Assembly: GCA_009746045.1 (NCBI GenBank)
Contig: RPFO01000264.1
Coordinates: forward strand, 1,242,214-1,306,213
Reading direction: 5' to 3'
Source of the DNA: Mesostigma viride
Lineage: Eukaryota > Streptophyta > Mesostigmatophyceae > Mesostigmatales > Mesostigmataceae
DNA length: 64,000 nt
The notes under the pieces were generated by a model. It was given only the letters and a program-made list of their open reading frames with translations, made no database searches and was not told where the DNA came from. Of the stretch, positions 62,669 through 64,000 are shown one piece after another. Positions within the stretch are counted from its first letter, which is position 1, and each line of letters opens with the position of its first letter. Made by a program: the position numbers and the translations under genes.

Positions 62669-63985
62669 ATGCGCAAGCGGGTGACTGAGGCGGTCGTCAC
62701 CGTTCCTCAGATGGCCAGCCATGGCCTCACTTTGGTGCAACCGGGTGTCTCGGAGGCCCAATGTAACTTTTCTGCTGCAATCTTACCGCAGGCCCCTGAT
62801 TTTGCCAAGGGTGCGGTAGTGTTGGAACTGTTTGCGGGCATCGGAGGGGGCATTGCAGGCTTTTTGGCCGCAAGCGGCGTGTGCCGTAAACTCATCGCGG
62901 TAGAGCCATCGCACAAGGCGCGTCAGGTGTACTTCAGTCACTGTGGCGTGTTGTCGCGAGAGTATCCCGCGCAGTTTCCGCCATCAGCATGGCGTGACCC
63001 GTTTGGGGAATGTCCTCAAGATATCCGAGCCATCGGTGAGGTGCAGGTGCAGCAGTTGTTGCGCAGGCATCATGCCATCGACTTGGTAATCGCGGGTTGG
63101 GAGTGCCAGGGCCTGAGCCAGGCAGGGCACGGGCGGGGGCTAGCGGATCCGCGTAGCGTGCTGTTCTGGGAACTGTTGCGTGTGGTGGGACTGTTGCAGT
63201 CGCGTCAGCCCCATCCGCCTGCGTATCTGTTTGAGAATGTTGTGGCGGGTGACAGCCCACATCAGGCGGTGCGGGAGGACTGGGCTACAATCGTGGCACT
63301 CCTGGGGGAGCCCATCGTGTGTGACAACGCAGGGCTGGGTGGGCTCACGCATCGTTTGCGTGCCTATTGGACCAACGTGGCGTGTGCGACCGGTGTGCAG
63401 GCGGTCTTGGGGGCGGTAGCAAGGCAGCATCCGAGTGTGTCTGCGGAGGTAGCATTGCCTTCCCACCTAGTCACGCAGAAGGTGGATAGCGAGGATCGCC
63501 CACCGTATGCACGCGTCAACCGGGTCGGGAGCCCCATGTGTGCACTGCCGACCCTGGTCAGTTACCAAGGGTCGACAGCATACCGTGATCGGGGTACGGG
63601 TCTTGTTTGGGACACTACCACCGGTCTGTTGGTGCAGCCACCCGCAGAATTTCGTGAGGCCAGCATGGGTTTTCATGTCGGGGCCTCGGCGCTGCCGGGC
63701 GTGCTCGAGAGTGAGCGCTGGTCTTTGATAGGCCAGGCTATGTCGGTGTTGCAGGTCCGGTATGTGCTGCTTGCATCAGTTGCCGTGCGCCAGTCTGGGG
63801 GGGCGTCCCCAGCCAATCCGCCTCAGCAGGATTTGCGCAGCAACTTGTCAGCAGAGCTTGTGAGCTCCTGGTCCTTGCCGGCTGGAATGACCCTAGGCTG
63901 CTGGCTAGCAACCTTTATCCTCACACCAGGCCTACGACCCTCGATAGGCTCGCCACTCGTCGTGACGACCAAGGTTCGTGTGTGA
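62669..63985 (+). CDS. C5 cytosine DNA methyltransferase
   Basis: This 438-codon ORF contains the full ordered motif set for adding a methyl group from S-adenosylmethionine to cytosine C5. Motif I VLELFAGIGGG (51-61); motif II acidic Glu in AVEPSHKA (79); motif IV GWECQGLSQ with nucleophile C146; motif VI FENV (E189); motif VIII THRLRAYW (R229, R231); a target-recognition stretch (about 240-325); then a motif IX/X-like REASMGFHV and IGQAMSV (354-360). The usual Pro before the catalytic Cys is Glu. The start at 62669 is the first Met; Met 15 is an alternative. No chromatin-reader domain is fused. It ends 15 bases before the window edge. Confidence 0.85.
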   Translation: MRKRVTEAVVTVPQMASHGLTLVQPGVSEAQCNFSAAILPQAPDFAKGAVVLELFAGIGGGIAGFLAASGVCRKLIAVEPSHKARQVYFSHCGVLSREYPAQFPPSAWRDPFGECPQDIRAIGEVQVQQLLRRHHAIDLVIAGWECQGLSQAGHGRGLADPRSVLFWELLRVVGLLQSRQPHPPAYLFENVVAGDSPHQAVREDWATIVALLGEPIVCDNAGLGGLTHRLRAYWTNVACATGVQAVLGAVARQHPSVSAEVALPSHLVTQKVDSEDRPPYARVNRVGSPMCALPTLVSYQGSTAYRDRGTGLVWDTTTGLLVQPPAEFREASMGFHVGASALPGVLESERWSLIGQAMSVLQVRYVLLASVAVRQSGGASPANPPQQDLRSNLSAELVSSWSLPAGMTLGCWLATFILTPGLRPSIGSPLVVTTKVRV

Positions 63986-64000
63986 AGACGCTCGTTGCCT

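Overview
The window is a eukaryotic intergenic or heterochromatin-like block made almost entirely of mobile elements inserted into one another. I place it tentatively in the green-algal/plant lineage. Support: chromovirus-type Ty3/gypsy with a chromodomain, Ty1/copia elements with an H-V-D-D reverse-transcriptase box, primer-binding sites starting TGGTATCGGA (close to the plant initiator-Met tRNA site), L1-like LINE proteins, and a PHD finger. The species cannot be settled from sequence alone. All alignments were done by eye.

Layout. (1) 1-10769: 3' part of a Ty3/gypsy element (G1, + strand) ending in an LTR at 10207-10769. It is interrupted by an unusual LTR element (E1, 271-7737, - strand, 5-bp target duplication CCTGC) and by a dimeric SINE-like element (9268-9932). 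(2) 12312-17011: an ORF1-only LINE (HL1, - strand, 12-bp target duplication), itself split by a short LTR element without pol (TR1, 13604-16317). (3) 17024-21725: a GCGTTT satellite, a second SINE-like dimer (18385-19188), an isolated PHD-finger reading frame, and the start of a possible host gene. (4) 21726-29741: Ty1/copia element C1 (- strand) carrying two inverted copies of a 769-bp terminal-inverted-repeat element. (5) 30027-31290: LTR fragment G3 split by a second ORF1-only LINE copy (HL2). (6) About 31.3-62.2 kb: an L1-like LINE (L, + strand; ORF1 plus an AP-endonuclease ORF) broken by TR2 (31556-34094), by E2 (35785-44267, a relative of E1), and by the full gypsy element G2 (44860-61779, - strand). 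G2 itself holds an intact young copia element C2 (52240-58188) and a palindromic mini-element (48838-48992). (7) 62669-63985: a complete C5 cytosine DNA methyltransferase ORF on the + strand.

Most notable. E1 and E2 share a gene order I do not recognise from Ty1/copia, Ty3/gypsy or Bel/Pao: gag - integrase - protease - reverse transcriptase - RNase H. Both have an integrase D-D-x29-E spacing, a protease active site without the usual glycine (DTNS or DTQA), an HGDD reverse-transcriptase box, and element ends AGTT...AACT instead of TG...CA. They look like one distinct lineage. G2 and G1 have extra coding capacity: an RNase H1-type hybrid-binding domain upstream of gag, a conserved short ORF that starts inside the LTR, and two accessory ORFs between the chromodomain and the 3' LTR. 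The methyltransferase lies on the same strand about 0.5 kb beyond the endonuclease ORF of LINE L. It could be LINE-borne cargo, but that link is inference.

Relative ages follow from nesting: LINE L is older than TR2, E2 and G2; G2 is older than C2; G1 is older than E1; HL1 is older than TR1. C2 and TR1 have nearly identical or identical LTRs and are recent.
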